From contig JASDFA010000011.1 of NCBI GenBank assembly GCA_035772735.1, positions 2,418,001 to 2,482,000 on the forward strand: a stretch of DNA of 64,000 nucleotides. Reading direction: 5' to 3'. The DNA is from Datura wrightii (taxonomy: Eukaryota; Streptophyta; Magnoliopsida; Solanales; Solanaceae). Of the stretch, positions 22,741 to 35,943 are shown piece after piece; position 1 is the stretch's first letter, and each line of letters begins with the position of its first letter. The notes beneath the pieces are model-generated. The model was given only the letters and a program-made list of their open reading frames with translations, ran no database searches and was not told where the DNA came from. Position numbers and translations under genes: made by a program.

Positions 22741-23320
22741 ATTGTTAATTATATTTTTGTGGCAGCTACTTACAATAATAATATCTCAATCTCAAATAAA
22801 ATAAAGATCAAATATATGAATTTAATGTCCAGCATATATTCACGTTTCTCCATTTAAGTTCATTTCATCATTTCAATATTAAAGTAAATTAGCATGATTA
22901 AAACTTAAATCTAAATCATACGGTTATTAAAAAAAAAATCTAAATCATTTAGTACTGCTAAAATAATTTTTTTCCTCATTGCATCATTTTTTTTATACGT
23001 CTTATACGAATTTCGAGAGATGATAGATTTTTCAAGATAAGTTTTTATCATATAATTTTAGGTTTACATGGATCTATCATTTTTTTAAAATTAGTACTTT
23101 CTAGCAAATCGATCGAGTAAAAATCATTAACGAATATAATGAAATAGTAAAAATAGTTTACATTCTTGAACTTTCAATTGCATGAATTTAAATTAATTGA
23201 ACCAATAGATTCTGCATATCGGTTGATTAAATGTATAAAATTTGATTGAGTAAATATTTTATCATGAATAAATCATAAAATTTGTTCGCAAATAATACAA
23301 TTGAAAGAACCCCATTTATT
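22741..23320. other. Gene-free DNA upstream of the metallothionein gene
   Basis: AT-rich sequence without ORFs or recognisable repeats. It probably includes distal promoter sequence of the metallothionein gene. Confidence 0.4.
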
Positions 23321-23472
23321 TGTCCACGTGTCAGCTATATGATCACATAATCACCAATAAGTCTCCTCTCTTGTGCTATAAAATCCCAGTCTCAGCTTCA
23401 CCCATTCATCACAATTCACAAATTAAAACATATTTTAGTCATCAACTCGATTTTTCCTAAGAAAAAAAAAAC
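23321..23472 (+). promoter_or_regulatory. Metallothionein promoter: G-box and TATA
   Basis: A CACGTG G-box (23325-23330, in CCACGTGTC, an ABRE-like context) lies about 50 bp before CTATAAAATCCC (TATA at about 23377-23384). The TATA box is about 95 bp before the ATG. The leader between them is CA-rich, as in highly expressed plant genes. Stress or ABA control is an inference from the G-box only. Confidence 0.65.
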
Positions 23473-24499
23473 ATGTCTTGCTGTGGAGGAAGCTGTGGCT
23501 GTGGATCTGGCTGCAAGTGCGGCAGTGGCTGTGGAGGGTATAAGTTCAATTCTTAGTAAATATTTATGTAACATATATACTTTCATCGAACACAAATAAA
23601 TAAAAGACTTTTATAAAAGTTCTCGTGAAATAGAGATGATTTAATTGACAGTTTATTTTTTTTTCTTTTATTAAATTTAATTATATTTAATTTTTGATGA
23701 ATTAATTAATTGCAGATGTGGGATGTACCCCGACATGGAGAGCACCACTACCTATCCCATCATTGAGGGAGTTGCACCTCTGAAGAAGTTAGTCTAATTT
23801 TAACTTCAAAGAGTTCTATATATTTTGCTATGATGAGTTTTAATATTTTTATTTATAAAATTAATTTCAACAGTATTTGATGTTTATAGCTACTCTCTTC
23901 GATTCAATTTATGTGGCAGCGTTTCAACTTCAAGAGTCAAACAAGTGTTTTTCTTTTTAATCTTGATTTTCTCACATATTATTTTAAATATTTTGAATTG
24001 CTTGTTGTTAATGACTTACAATATATTTTACGTAGTTTCTAAATATATATGTTTTATTTTTTTTAAAAAAAAACTTGAGGATCTTATGTCCAAATTCACG
24101 ATCAAAATTAAAAAGTTTTGACCCTCGAAAGCCAAACTATAAAACATGAATTGGGACAAAGAGAGTTCTTTTTATCAGCTAATAATTCAAAAGGACTTTT
24201 ATAATATCAGATCATTTAAAAGATAACTAGAGACAAAAATTCTATCATATGTTGAGTTAGTAATATTGAAATAAGAAGAATGTCTTCTACGACATGTTAA
24301 ATTACGGAATTTCTTTACCCTTTAATTAAAGTGTATATATATATAATTTAGATCTTTGTGTTATATTTAGAGTTAAATAACTGATTAGTGCATTAATTGC
24401 AGCTTTGGGAAGGCTGAGGGATCTGCTGAGAAACCAACAGAAGGAGGAAATGGCTGCAAGTGTGGATCAAACTGCAAATGTGACCCTTGCAACTGTTGA
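23473..24499 (+). CDS. MT2: Type-2 metallothionein-like protein
   Basis: Three exons, 23473-23537, 23716-23787 and 24403-24499, with GT/AG borders, give 77 codons plus TGA. The N-terminal domain has eight Cys (CC at 3-4, then CxC, CxC and CxxC: 8, 10, 14, 16, 20, 23). A Cys-free spacer of about 35 residues follows, then a C-terminal domain with six Cys in CxC-CxC-CxxCxC (CKCGSNCKCDPCNC). The 14-Cys pattern with an N-terminal Cys-Cys pair defines plant type-2 metallothioneins, which bind Cu/Zn in the cytosol and buffer metals and reactive oxygen. The two introns fall near the domain borders. Intron 2 carries a MITE. Confidence 0.95.
23893..24165. mobile_element. Stowaway-like MITE in metallothionein intron 2
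   Basis: Left end CTCTCTTCGATTCAATTTATG and right end ...CATGAATTGGGACAAAGAGAG are imperfect inverted repeats enclosing about 273 bp of non-coding DNA. TA precedes the left end and TT follows the right, so the expected TA duplication is imperfect. The element lies wholly inside the intron. Confidence 0.65.
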
Positions 24500-24557
24500 G
24501 ACACACCAAAATGTCTCCTTAATTACTATGTGTTTTTTAAAATGTTTTCCTGTTATT

Positions 24558-24563
24558 AATAAA
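24558..24563 (+). terminator. Metallothionein poly(A) signal
   Basis: AATAAA lies 59 nt after the metallothionein stop codon, in a T-rich 3' UTR. Confidence 0.55.
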
Positions 24564-24649
24564 GATTACATAAAACCATGGAGCTGACCATCTGCAAATC
24601 TTTTATGATTAAGGTTTGTCTGATGTTTGTTTCATGGTTTTTTATGTTT

Positions 24650-25665
24650 GGTTTTTCTAATTAAATCTGATTATGTTTGTATGAAGGAAGTTGATTTGGG
24701 CTGTAACACAACTTTATCAATATGATATACATGTTTGCTTCTCCTAATTTTATTTTATTTTATGTTCCTTGAATTTTGTTTTACTAATTGTTTACTACAA
24801 CCAAATACATATGATCAGTAGAAAAGATATTGCACTGGGAGTGTAAAAAATATTTATACAATTAGGTTATTCAAGAGATAATTACTAGTAACTTTATTTA
24901 ATGATAAACATCTAAGTAACATGTTATAACGAGCTAAATAATGCTAATAATATAATTTGTTTATTTCACTATCGACCTTATATAATTTAAATTCATGTTT
25001 AGACTAAAAAGTATAAGATGCAATTATGAAGGTTAGGTAAACGTCACTACTCTTTCTTTCGTGCAAATTAGTGAAGTTGAAGTATTTCATTTGCGTGTGA
25101 GAAATCATCAACAATTGATATAGTTGGAATTTTATTAGCATTAATTAAAGATTTTGAATTTAAATTTTGAAAATAAAAGACAAAAATCTATTGAAAATGT
25201 TATCCTTCAAAATAGAATTTGCAATGCGTAATTCACATTTAATCAAAATTTAATAGAAATAAGTATCAAACAACGTATAAGAAACTTTAAAAAGAAAACA
25301 AAAATCATTAAAAAATCAACAGAGGCCTTGAAGCCTTGAATTCCATATGAATTAAACAATTACCACTATCATTACCATTAGTCCATTATTACTCCATCAC
25401 CATCAATATCACCTCTGAACACAACTTTGCTTTATTTACTCAAAAGTAAAAAAGGTCAAATTTTCTAATATTAACTATCATGTGCGTCACAAAAAGTGGA
25501 CCAATTGTGTATGTGTGAAGGAAAAGGTCACATTTCTTTTGATAGAAAATATCTCATATATATATATATAAATAAGCAGAAAACATTATTTTAAAAAGCG
25601 GAGGCATGAAATGAAGTGTTTTATGTAGCATGAGTGAGACGTAACCATTGAGACATGAGGTGTAA
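24650..25665. other. Gene-free DNA
   Basis: AT-rich sequence with no coding region. The last ~60 bp, together with sequence after 26546, seem to belong to an older repeat (GAGGCATGAAATGAAG..., then after the insertion ...CTGCGGGGCGCAT) that was the target of the TRIM element. Confidence 0.4.
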
Positions 25666-26545
25666 TGTCACGGGCTCGGACTCCAGCACGCTCCGGAGGC
25701 CCGTGCGGCGCCTCGCCCCGCGAGGCCAGCCTCTCTCACCGGGACAATACACTGGTTTCGCCCTGCCACGGGCTCATCAGGAGAACGGCTCCAGTTCCGG
25801 ACCAGGTTTGCGCAGGGTTGGCCAAGTCCCCTCTTCACCGTCAATTCAGGAAGGGGACACAGTCGTCCCTACGCCACACCATTCTGAAGCCATTCTGTCA
25901 GCATCTCGATACATCCGCCAGCATATTGTCCGCCATAAGATATCCCATTTTCTAGGGCGTGACATCCTCCCCCACCCAACTCGGTGTACGCCCTCGTACA
26001 CGGCCACTCGCCCGAGCTGCCCGATTTGCGGCCCTCTGCCGCTCGGAGTGCCCTATGCACCGGGTGCCTACAACACCACAACACACTCGGAGGCCGAGGG
26101 GAAGGTTTCCCAAGGATCGTCCGACAATGCTCACCCCTTGACAAACTCGACACTTCGTGATGTGAGGATCCCTCAACTCAACACCACCTTTCTCCATGCG
26201 AGCGCAGGACGCTATGAAACAATGCCGGCACCGCTCTGATACCATCTGTCACGGGCTCGGACTCCAGCACGCTCCGGAGGCCCGTGCGGCGCCTCGCCCC
26301 GCGAGGCCAGCCTCTCTCACCGGGACAATACACTGGTTTCGCCCTGCCCCGGGCTCATCAGGAGAACGGCTCCAGTTCCCGACCAGGTTTGTGCAGGGTT
26401 GGCCAAGTCCCCTCTTCACCGTCAATTCAGGAAGGGGACACAGTCGTCCCTACGCCACACCATTCTGAAGCCATTCTGTCAGCATCTTGATACATCCGCC
26501 AGCATATTGTCCGCCATAAGATACCCCAATATTTAGGGCGTGACA
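25666..26545 (-). mobile_element. Complete TRIM retrotransposon (880 bp)
   Basis: Two 299-bp direct repeats, 25666-25964 and 26247-26545, differ by only about eight bases. Each is bounded by TGTCAC...GTGACA. The 282-bp internal part is non-coding. Read on the minus strand, TGGTATCAGAGC (complement of 26233-26244) lies 2 nt after the 5' LTR, an initiator-Met primer-binding site. A purine tract, complement of CCTCCCCCACCC (25966-25977), abuts the 3' LTR. GTAA flanks both sides as a short target duplication. These are the marks of a terminal-repeat retrotransposon in miniature, copied by another element's enzymes. It is strikingly GC-rich in an AT-rich setting. The LTRs show no 5S rRNA core, so this is not Cassandra. 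Confidence 0.92.
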
Positions 26546-27690
26546 GTAAGTCTCATAAATCTGCGGGGCGCATATATCATATATTTTTAATTTTATAATT
26601 TTATTACTAAGAAAATAAGCAAAAATAATATTTTTAATAATTCTGCAAATAAATTCAAACGAATTTTAATAATATAGATAAAAAATAATGATACCCGAGA
26701 TAATCTTTCAAATAAAATCATCATCTACTTCATCGTTATTGATCTCTTGTAGTTCTTCCCACTTTTAACTAATATTTACACTGAGTATTATTTATATATA
26801 TTTCAAAGAAGAATAAAGATAAATAATGTAAGAACAATATAAAATTATAGATAAAATTTCTCAAGAGCATAGAGCTATGAAATCCATATCCTATCATTTT
26901 TAGGCATAATCTTAAAAAAAACTATTTATAACATTGTTTTCTATGAGAGTAATTTTTATTATTGATATATTTTTTAAAAAATGACTACAATATAAAAACA
27001 TGATAGTATAAAATATAAATATAATTACACCTAATAAAAATATTTATTTATGGGACTTGCATTTTTACGGGACTTATGCCCCAAATTCTGAGAAAAACCT
27101 ATGCCTTTTATCTACGCCCCACCCCAAAACTAGCCCCGAAAACGCATTTGAAAACACTAATAGAAAATACATTTTGCAAATATATATTAAAGATTAGTGT
27201 AGAAGTAGTAACAAATCGAGAAATGTGTTGATGAAATTTTCGTGTACTAAAATATTTCAAGTGTAAATTGGAGCAAAATAACATAAAGTTACGATGAATA
27301 TAAGGAAATAACTTGCGCCAGTACAAAGTCACAGTTTAATGGGATCAGACTTTCAGATGAGCCCAAGGTAAAATCAAATCCAATTTCCCCAAGGAAACCT
27401 AACCAAATCCAACAAACAAAAATCTATCCATGTCTCAAACTACTCGCGACATTAAAGCCCACTGTTCAAAAAGAAACAAATCTGAAGCCAACGCAATAAA
27501 TGTTAGCTGAGCTAGAATAAGAGAAAATAGCATATTGTAGTGTACTCAGCCAATAAAGCAACAGAATATTTTGTACGATAGTTCGAATACAAATTTGCAA
27601 AATTCTATACTACAAAAAGGGATCTGAATAAAGATTATTTGGGATGTGTGCAAACGGTGTATTCTCTCGGTGCAAAAATTTGTGTCCAGC
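26546..27690. other. Gene-free DNA and eIF3c 3' UTR
   Basis: The first ~600 bp continue the old repeat that received the TRIM. GGGACTTATGCCCCAAATTC near 27070 is an inverted counterpart of sequence near 26550. From about 27330 to 27690 the sequence is less AT-rich and probably holds the 3' UTR of the minus-strand eIF3c gene. Confidence 0.4.
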
Positions 27691-27696
27691 ACTTAA

Positions 27697-30600
27697 CTAA
27701 GCACGGATACCCCTGTTAAGACTCACCATGCGAGATCCGTCCATATTATGGCTACCCCTACCAGCTGCATTTGACTGATATCGTGAACCTTGACCACCAT
27801 GAGTTCGGGCCTGACCAGTCCGGTCCCTAGATGCTTGCCCTGAGGCCAATCTACCACCGGCGGCATTATTCCCTGTTCGGCCACCACTACTTCCTTGCCT
27901 GCCTTGTGAGAAGGAGAACTCCTGCCACTTACCAGCCCCCGCTGCAGCTGCAGCAGCATAATCCTGGCCATCCCTGCGCTTCAGTGGAAGGCCCTCCAAA
28001 GAACCCCCACCTATCCTGGACTCCATGGCTCTTTCATTAGTTTCTGATAGAATTGCCAGCTTTTCTGTCAACTGGAATGCCAAACCCTGCAATCTAGTAT
28101 GCTCAACATCATGGAAGACCATGCAGCGAGTTGGTTGATCCCAGCTTGCATGAAGCTCCTCACTGATAATCATTTTGCTCACAATGCTATGAACTTGTGA
28201 ATCTGAAAGGTCAAACATCCCTGCAAGCTGATCCAAACTCAGAGAATTGTAAGAAGAAGAATATGTAAAAAGGTAGGTCCTCAAGGCCTCTTCCTTGATT
28301 TTGGCTCTAAGCATCTCAAGAACATTATCTTTGTCCTTAAGAAGCCTCCACATATCAAGGGACTTAATAACATCAAAGGCCTTCAGGAAATCTCCCTGCC
28401 TTAGGGCTCTTGTAGCTGCCATTACATGGTCCCTAACATTTTCAGGTGGGCCGGTGAAAGTTTGCCTCTCACTAATTTCAAGCAATCTCCGGAAGTTCTT
28501 GCTTATGACCTTGCGCTTTGTGTCATGACTATTGGCTGCCATGTTTGGCACCTCTAGTAACATGGCACATATCAGATGGACAGCCTCAAGAAGCTCAAGA
28601 TTTATATGCATATGATATGGCATCTGTCGTCTTCGCTCCATCCTTTCCTGCCAATGATCAATGTGTAGATTTAATGCTAAGACAAGACTCACAATGAAGA
28701 ACAGCAGAAAACAATACCAAGATGACTTATAGCCTATTTGGCCAAGCTTTTGGGACGCCTAAGATACTTACATTAAAAAGAAAAAAGAAAAAAAAAGTGT
28801 TTGGCCAAGCTTTTGAGAGAAAACAAGTGCTTCTTGGAAGTGGCAGAAAGTGTGTTTCAGAAGTTAAAAAAAATAGTTTTTCCCTAACAGCACTTTTGAG
28901 AAAAATCCACTTAAAAGCACTTTTAAAAAGCTTGGTCAAACCCTAATTGTTGCTCAAAAGTGTTTTTTTCAATTTACTAACCAAACACAAACTACTTCTC
29001 ACCAAAAGTACTTTTTTGAAAAGCACTTTCCAGAATAAGTTGATTTTAGAAGTTTGGTCAAACAGGCTATAAGTCGGTAAAACATATGATTTTTTGGCTT
29101 ATTTACACTGCAATTAAGAGTTAGCAAGAATATGGCTTAACCCATTGCCTATTCGCAAACCCCCATTCAATTGTTGTATTCCAACCTTCGCAATTCACTT
29201 TATACAGTCCAAGGAAAATATTCAATTTGAGTTGTTCCATCTTGCATCATTCAACTTATACTCTCCTTCATATTTCATTTACTTTAAATTATACAACAAC
29301 GATGAAATTCTATTTTAGACGTAAAGCATTTTCACAATAAGGTTCATGCTTCCTGATATACCCTCCATCAATAACTTCTCTCAACTTGCATTTAGCTTAT
29401 TTAGTTCCACTTCTTCCCTGACAGCCTAGCTATATCAAGTTTTGAATTATTTTATAGACGCTAGCCAGGTTTTAAAGGTTCATATACTATAATGATGATA
29501 GAATGTCAAATCCAAAACCTCAAAATACGAATGCGGGATTAATTTACAGCAGTACCTTCTATTTCATTGTAAAGCAAAACAAACTGACAAATACTTCAAT
29601 CCAATGGTATTCAAATATAAGGTACATATTTTGCAAGCTATAACACATTATCAGCATTTTATCACTTTATAATTATCACATTTGATTGCTTTAACACGGT
29701 TAAAAGCACTCCTAAGTCACTATCATCTTCACGGCGAAGGCTTTAGAATATGTTTAAAATCTCTTCCTCTGAATCCCAATTTGAAATCTCAAATTCAAAG
29801 CAAATAAAGAGAGTCACAATTTTAAATGCAGTAAACAGCCTTTTTTGCGTCTTCACATAGCATTACAGGAAGGAGTCCAAAGAGAGGGATTGTAACTGAG
29901 TAAACAGCATGGATTTTCATGAAGGAAAACCAAGTATAAAACTGGGGGAACACTGTCCCACATCCTTACTGAGCAAAAAAGAGCAAAAACACTTTGGGTC
30001 CTACTATTAGTAAGACATAAGAAAATACACATAAATACCATTTCGGCCACTAATACCCATGATCCCTCACTCTTACTTTTATTTTTCCATTATATTAGAC
30101 ATTATTGTACTTGACACCACATTTGGAGAATCCCACAGAAAAGAAGCTAGAAAATTAGAAATTGCAATTCTGAAGCTCGATAAAGCATGATTTCCACACA
30201 ACAATAAAGCAACATATGAGACACAAAATAAAAGAAATATTTCGCTTAAAGGAACAAATGCATGACATAAATACTGCCAAACAGCAAAAGTAAATACCTG
30301 TTCCGGGGTCTTCTCATGATATCTGCTTTGGGAGACACCTTGTGCAAGTAACTCCTTCACCCTGCCAGCAGAATACAGTTCAGAAAGGCAACCCTGTGCT
30401 TCTGTAACGAGTCCCGCCCTGAATGCACAGAGACCAAGCTGAGCCATGGCTCTGTTAAAAAGTATCTGAGTTGAAATGTCCATGTGCTGGATATTATCCT
30501 GCAAGTGACTCATTAACAACAAGTCACGGGATACTGAAAACTCATCGAAGAGAGCATGATTGTATATGTCACAAAGCATTGCACGTGCCTTGGTCCGCTC

Positions 30601-32972
30601 ATCCCCATGTTTGTAAATGAGCGAAACAAGGACGTCCATCAATGACCTGCTGCTCTCTTCAAAGGCAGGTTTCCTGGGCACAAGCTCAGGAGTTGGAACA
30701 AATGCTAGTGGACCTTTACTCTCCTCAACCACCTTGTTCTCTTCAGCAGACTCTTCCTCTCCTTCTCCTTCTGCTAGTTCAGCCAGTTTCCTCATAGCAT
30801 CATACACCTCTTGCGGTTTGTAATAAATGAACTCAACCTGCTTAAGAGCCACTTTTGCAGCAGCCCTGTAGTCCCCCACACGCACTAAATAATCTTGGAC
30901 ATTTTGAGCAAGAACCAAGAACAATGGCTCATCCCTCAGCCTCTCAACATATTCACGAGTGTGTGGATCAATAACCTGCAAGCTCTTAAAGAATTCAACA
31001 TCTATCCTTTCAACAAAGGCTACCAAGTTCCCCCAGATCCTTATTGTCCCTGTGTAGTCTGATCCTTTCTGGGTTTCATTCTCATCAGGCTCCACCATGT
31101 CATCAACTACAATATTAGGGTATTGGATCAACATGTCAAGTATGGTAAGCATATTCTGCACACACTTTTTCCATACGTTTACAGGCATGTGCCCGCTGAG
31201 ACTTGGATTAACATCAAATTGAGCAGAGACAACACTGAAAAGAATTTCAAGCTTCTGAGCTGGGGTCTTGGCCACCTTGGTCAAGAAGGTAAGCTGCTCA
31301 ACCAATTCAATCCTTCCAGTCCCCTTTCTACCCCTAGAAGCAACAATTTCCTTGAACTTCTTGTTGACTGTATCCCACGTGATTTGGCTTGGGTCCTTGA
31401 ACTGTTTATCCATCAGTTTGTCTTTCTTGCTCAGCATCTTCTCCCACTCATCTTTCCTATCCAGATTTTCATCTTCACTGTCTTCCTTATTAGATACAGC
31501 AGCAATCTTTGTAGGGTCCTCCTCAAATTCCTCTTCGTCCTCGTCCTCATCCTCATCCTCTTCTGACTCTTCATCATCCCCACCTTCATCCTCACTTTCA
31601 GGAGGATTCTCCCTATATTTGTTGATCAACTCTTCATACTGCTTATTATTTTTTTTGAGCTTTTGTTTCATTGAATTCAAGGCTTTGGCATTGCTACTAC
31701 TCATCTTCTTCTTTGCCTCCTTATTGGCCAAAGCCTGAGTCAAAAAGTCCTCCAGCATCACTAGAGCTTTGATGTATAGATTTGGAGCTCTAGCTGACTC
31801 TGTGATGCGCATGACCTTCTCCAGCTGCTTGTTGATCTTGTCAAAGCTCTCTTGCAGACTGACCCAGTCATTGATCTTCATGGCATTCTTCATCTGATCA
31901 ACTGTAGCTGACAATTCATCAAAACGCTTGTCCTTGGCTGACCGGACAACACGCTTCTGCCCATCTGATTCGTCACTGTCACTATCGTCTGCTGCAAGAT
32001 ACCTCGATCCAGCCTCTGTTGCAGTGGTCTCAGTTGGTCCCTCATCCTGATGCTCATAATCACTCTCCTCCTCCTCCTCCTCCTCAGTCTCACTGTCACC
32101 CTATTGAATACCATGAAAATTAGAGATCAGGTTTCACCTACTTAAAGTAGCAGTTTATGCAGAATGGAGCATCTCTCTAAGATAAAGAGTAACATCTACA
32201 AGAAATAAACTCATGCATGTTAAGTACTTCAATTTCAAGGCTCCTAAGATTCCTCTCAGAACAGTGTAATTAATTTCAATTATATAAGAAAAAGTTCTCC
32301 AGAAAAAAAAGAATTTTCTTGAATCATAGTGTTAAAAAAATAAAAGCAAATGACATACCGCAACTGTATAAGGTGAGGTGGAGCATTGGATATAAGAATA
32401 GAGTTTTCGTGATATTCTTGAATATTAAAGGTTGACAAAATGTCTAAGTTTCACTTTGAAGCATAAAATATTAAGTAAGAGTTGTGACATTTGTAAAGAA
32501 AAATGGCTGTCGCATGTTTTGTTTTAGAAAGAAAATTGGCTTCCCTGTTTATCTGACATAAGTCATTCTCCCACTTTCAGTGAAAAGTACTTCCAACCCT
32601 TTTTTAATAGAGTTCAACATAATCAAACAATGAGCAAACATTTTCATCAAATAGAATGAATTTAAACATGTTCGATCAATACCAAACACACCCTATACTA
32701 CCATCATACAAGATGGCTTTTCATAATAATATCTTTCAGAAACGTTTAGCTAATTCAGTAGAAACATTATCACTATAATCTAAAGGAATAATGGTCCATA
32801 AAGTGATAAAACCTATTGAATTCTTAAACCAACAAGTAAACAAATAAAAAATAAATCTTTCTAAAGGAGAAAATATTCCAAATTCTGACCAAGCTTCAAA
32901 GGGAATTAGCATTCTTATAAGCAAATTTTGAAAAGATAAATTAATTACCTGAGTCCAAAAACGCGAAGCCAT
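27697..32972 (-). CDS. EIF3C: Translation initiation factor eIF3 subunit c
   Basis: Three coding exons on the minus strand, 32949-32972 (MASRFWTQ), 30298-32100 and 27697-28647, join in phase 0 and give 925 codons plus TAG, about the usual plant length. The N-terminus is acidic (Glu run, then DDSDSDESDG), followed by the eIF3c N-terminal domain with conserved DWVSLQESFDKINKQLEKV and a second acidic stretch. Exon 3 carries RRRQMPYHMHINLELLEAVH and the PCI domain (~650-810). The tail is Gly/Arg/Gln-rich. Subunit c is a core scaffold of eIF3, bridging eIF1/eIF5 and the 40S subunit. It is cytosolic and essential. The tiny first exon is followed by an 848-bp intron; intron 2 (1.65 kb) carries a MITE. 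Confidence 0.95.
28725..29074. mobile_element. MITE in eIF3c intron 2
   Basis: About 350 bp with inverted ends ACTTATAGCCTATTTGGCCAA and TTGGTCAAACAGGCTATAAGT. The inside has repeated AAAAGCACTTTT-type palindromes and no coding capacity. End sequence and size recall hAT-type MITEs common in Solanaceae introns, but the target duplication cannot be set with confidence. Confidence 0.75.
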
Positions 32973-33330
32973 CTTCTTCACCAATAAGTTCTTATGGTAA
33001 CGGAGATATAGAAAACTGAAATCCAAATCAAAATAAGAATTATGTATAAAATAAGTCTACCACGAAAAATCATACATCTAATGGAATCATAAAGGAAGTG
33101 AAGAAGAAACAGATGGAACCTGCAGGCGAAGATAGAGTATACACAATGATCGCGGAGAATAGAGCCGAGAGACTGAAGTTTTCGATTTGAAACCCTAAGG
33201 GCCCTGTTGCTGTTGGGGGTGATGATGAGTTTTTGCGAGGCCTTATTTTTGTTGAATTGGACTGTGAAGAAGCGGATCGCCTAGTGGATATTATAAAACA
33301 TGGGCCACTCAGTATTAGGCCCAAAAGTGT
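32973..33330 (-). promoter_or_regulatory. eIF3c 5' UTR and promoter region
   Basis: Sequence upstream (rightward) of the minus-strand ATG. GAAACCCTAAGGGCCC on the plus strand at about 33189-33204 includes AAACCCTA (telo-box) and GGGCCC/GGCCC motifs, typical of plant translation-machinery genes. No TATA box stands out, as is common for housekeeping genes. Confidence 0.5.
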
Positions 33331-34208
33331 TTTCGGGAGATTGATTTATCCTTTTTTACTCCTTTTGAGGGTCTAGGGACAATAACATACTCGATATAAT
33401 CTCACGTTAATTATAATCTAAGTGCCCAATAAATTGGATTAATTATGTAATCTTTTCATTTAAGTTCATTTATATCATCGTCCTATTAAATAAAAACAAA
33501 AATAAATAAATATAATACTAATAGTAAGATTAATAATAGATGTTCTTTAACAAATCTAAAATCTACCCTCAACTAGTATCTATTACATTTCTCTTCACGT
33601 GGTTTTAGTTCTACTACATACTCCCCCTTTTAACACCTTCACTAATTATAATTTCATACCTATAGATTTATGCATCTGTAGGTCGATGCAAAACATATCC
33701 AAACAATCTCAAGCGACCTCACATTTTATTCTCAATGCGTGTTACATGCTTCTTCTGATGAATGTGGTCGTTTTTAATATTATTTAATCTAACATGATAT
33801 CACATCTGTCTTACTATCTGTATTTATGCAACAATTATCTTATGGATAAGTTGGACTTGAGCAGTCCAACATTCACTATCACATAACATTATCGGTCTTA
33901 TAATTGTTCTATAAAACTTACCGTCCACTTTGATAAGCATTCTTTTATCATATCACACTCCAATAGTATTTCTCCATTTCAATCATCCAATTTTAATTCT
34001 ATAAATAACATCTTTATTTATCATTCCATTTTCTTGAAATAATAACTCAAAATATCCAAATTATTTAATAATTTAACACCACAATCACATCTAATCTCAC
34101 CTCAAACTTCTCACCTTAAAGCGGTACATTTATAATAATTGTGAAATATGAATTAGTAGGATAAGCAATTTCAACACAAGAGGTGGTGCAATAGTCAAAG
34201 TCTATCTA
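33331..34208. other. Gene-free DNA
   Basis: AT-rich with no supported ORF. A run of degraded sequence around 33600-34120 reads like an old retroelement (ATCTAACATGATATCACATCTG and similar) but has no domain I can name. Confidence 0.35.
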
Positions 34209-35943
34209 TCTATATTATATTAGAAGTGTGAAAGCCTTTAAAAATATTGATTGAACTTTTTATTCTTCATAAAAAACATCACAATAGATAAAATTGTCAT
34301 TTACTATTTTTATATAATTATTATTTAAATTATTTTCATCACTTTGTTTTATCATATTAGGTGTTCTATTTATGTTATAATTCTATATGTGGTGTAAATC
34401 TAAAAAAAAATAAAAAAATTTCACCGAATTCTTTTTCCTTTTTGATAGTAACGAATTTTTTTATATATTTATTATAGTATATTTTCTATTTATTACCTAA
34501 CTCTATTTATAATATAAATCTTAAAAATTAAAAAAAAAAAGAAAAAGAAAAAGAACACTTCCACGAAATTCTTTTTCCCTTTTTAAGTTGGAAACTTTTT
34601 CGTTTTTTTTTCTTTTTGATGGTAGAAATTTTACAAATTTTTTTTTTCCTTTTTCTTAGTCATAAATTTTTTTTATTTAAAAAAAATTTAATAGTAATGT
34701 CCTAATATTCTTATACTTTCAAATTCTTTTTGATTCATAAATACTTTTGATTTACTTATAGTTGCATAATTTAATTCATCAATTCTTCTATATCAATACT
34801 TTTGATTCAATCTCTAACCTTATAAGTTTTCGTGTTAATTTATCTTCTTTTTTTTCATGTTATAAATTTTTTTAATGTTGTGGATTTGAAAAACACAGTA
34901 TTAATTGTTATGTCAGCTTGTTTGCATTCAAAATAATTTAACTTAGTTTGTCTCCTCTAGTAGAGTCTAATATTGATAATATGTTATCATCTTTAGTTGA
35001 ATCTTATATTAATATTATATGATTTAGAATTTTGTATTATTTATATCTGACATTCTTCATTTACTCATACATCCACAAGTTTCATCTATTCAGGTAAAGT
35101 AATTTCTTCATCTCATAAAATAAATTTTTTTGATAGAATTATAAATTATTATAATTATAACTCTTGTGCACAATTTATTTTACATAATATTGTAATGAAA
35201 TTTGAAAAGGATTTTGTGAATAAAATTAAATCAACTAATCTAGCATTCAATAAATGCATAATATTTTACACCTATTGACTTACCAAAATATTCTTTGTAG
35301 ATATAAGCATGAAGGTCCTTATAAATGTTGATTAAATTTTTTTTCCTTCATTAAAAGATTCTACAATAAATAAAATTGTCATTCATATTTTTCTTAATTA
35401 TTGATTATTTAATTATTACAGATCTTTACTAATTTGTAAAAAGTAAAACTCCTAATATTTCGTATTTTAAAATAGACAAAAAAATTTGCTTCTTAAATCT
35501 TTCCTTATTTGAATTATATTAAAAGTCCTGACATTTAATTACAATTTTTGTTAATTTTATTAAATAACAATCCAATATTTATCAAAACTAACTAATTATC
35601 CATCTCTTTTTTTTTAAATATATAGAAAATACTAATATATATATATATATATATATATAATGCATTTAAGTATTCATGTCAAGGCGAACAATTTTTTACC
35701 TTTCTATTAAAAGCTATTTCTATGACCTTTTTATTAATTGAAACAAGTATTAGAACAAACCGAAGAAATAATTATTAGATTGGATCACTCTTATATCATT
35801 TATCAATTTGAAATTTATAATTTTCTTTTCAAATTCTTTTATTGTTACACAAACACATCTTTTAAATATGATTTATGCTATTCTTATGAAATTTATTTTT
35901 ATTAATATAAGGGACACGTGCGGGGTGCGTACGCTTAGACTAG
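34209..35943 (+). mobile_element. Helitron-like element 1 (non-autonomous)
   Basis: It starts TCTATATTATATTAGAAGTG after an A. It ends with a degenerate GC-rich stem region (GGACACGTGCGGGGTGCGTA) and then CTAG before a T. TC...CTAG inserted between A and T, with a GC-rich hairpin just before the end, is the Helitron signature; TCTATATTATATTA-AAGTG starts are familiar from plant Helitrons. There are no terminal inverted repeats. The inside is AT-rich and carries a short stretch (35196-35250) similar to the RPA-like relic in element 2. Confidence 0.6.

Noticed and set aside
25655..26490. Several overlapping ORFs on both strands
   Set aside because: They come from GC-rich TRIM LTRs where stops are rare; the two LTRs give the same shadow proteins.
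25666..26545. Cassandra element with 5S rRNA in its LTR
   Set aside because: The LTRs lack a 5S-like core and its internal promoter boxes on either strand.
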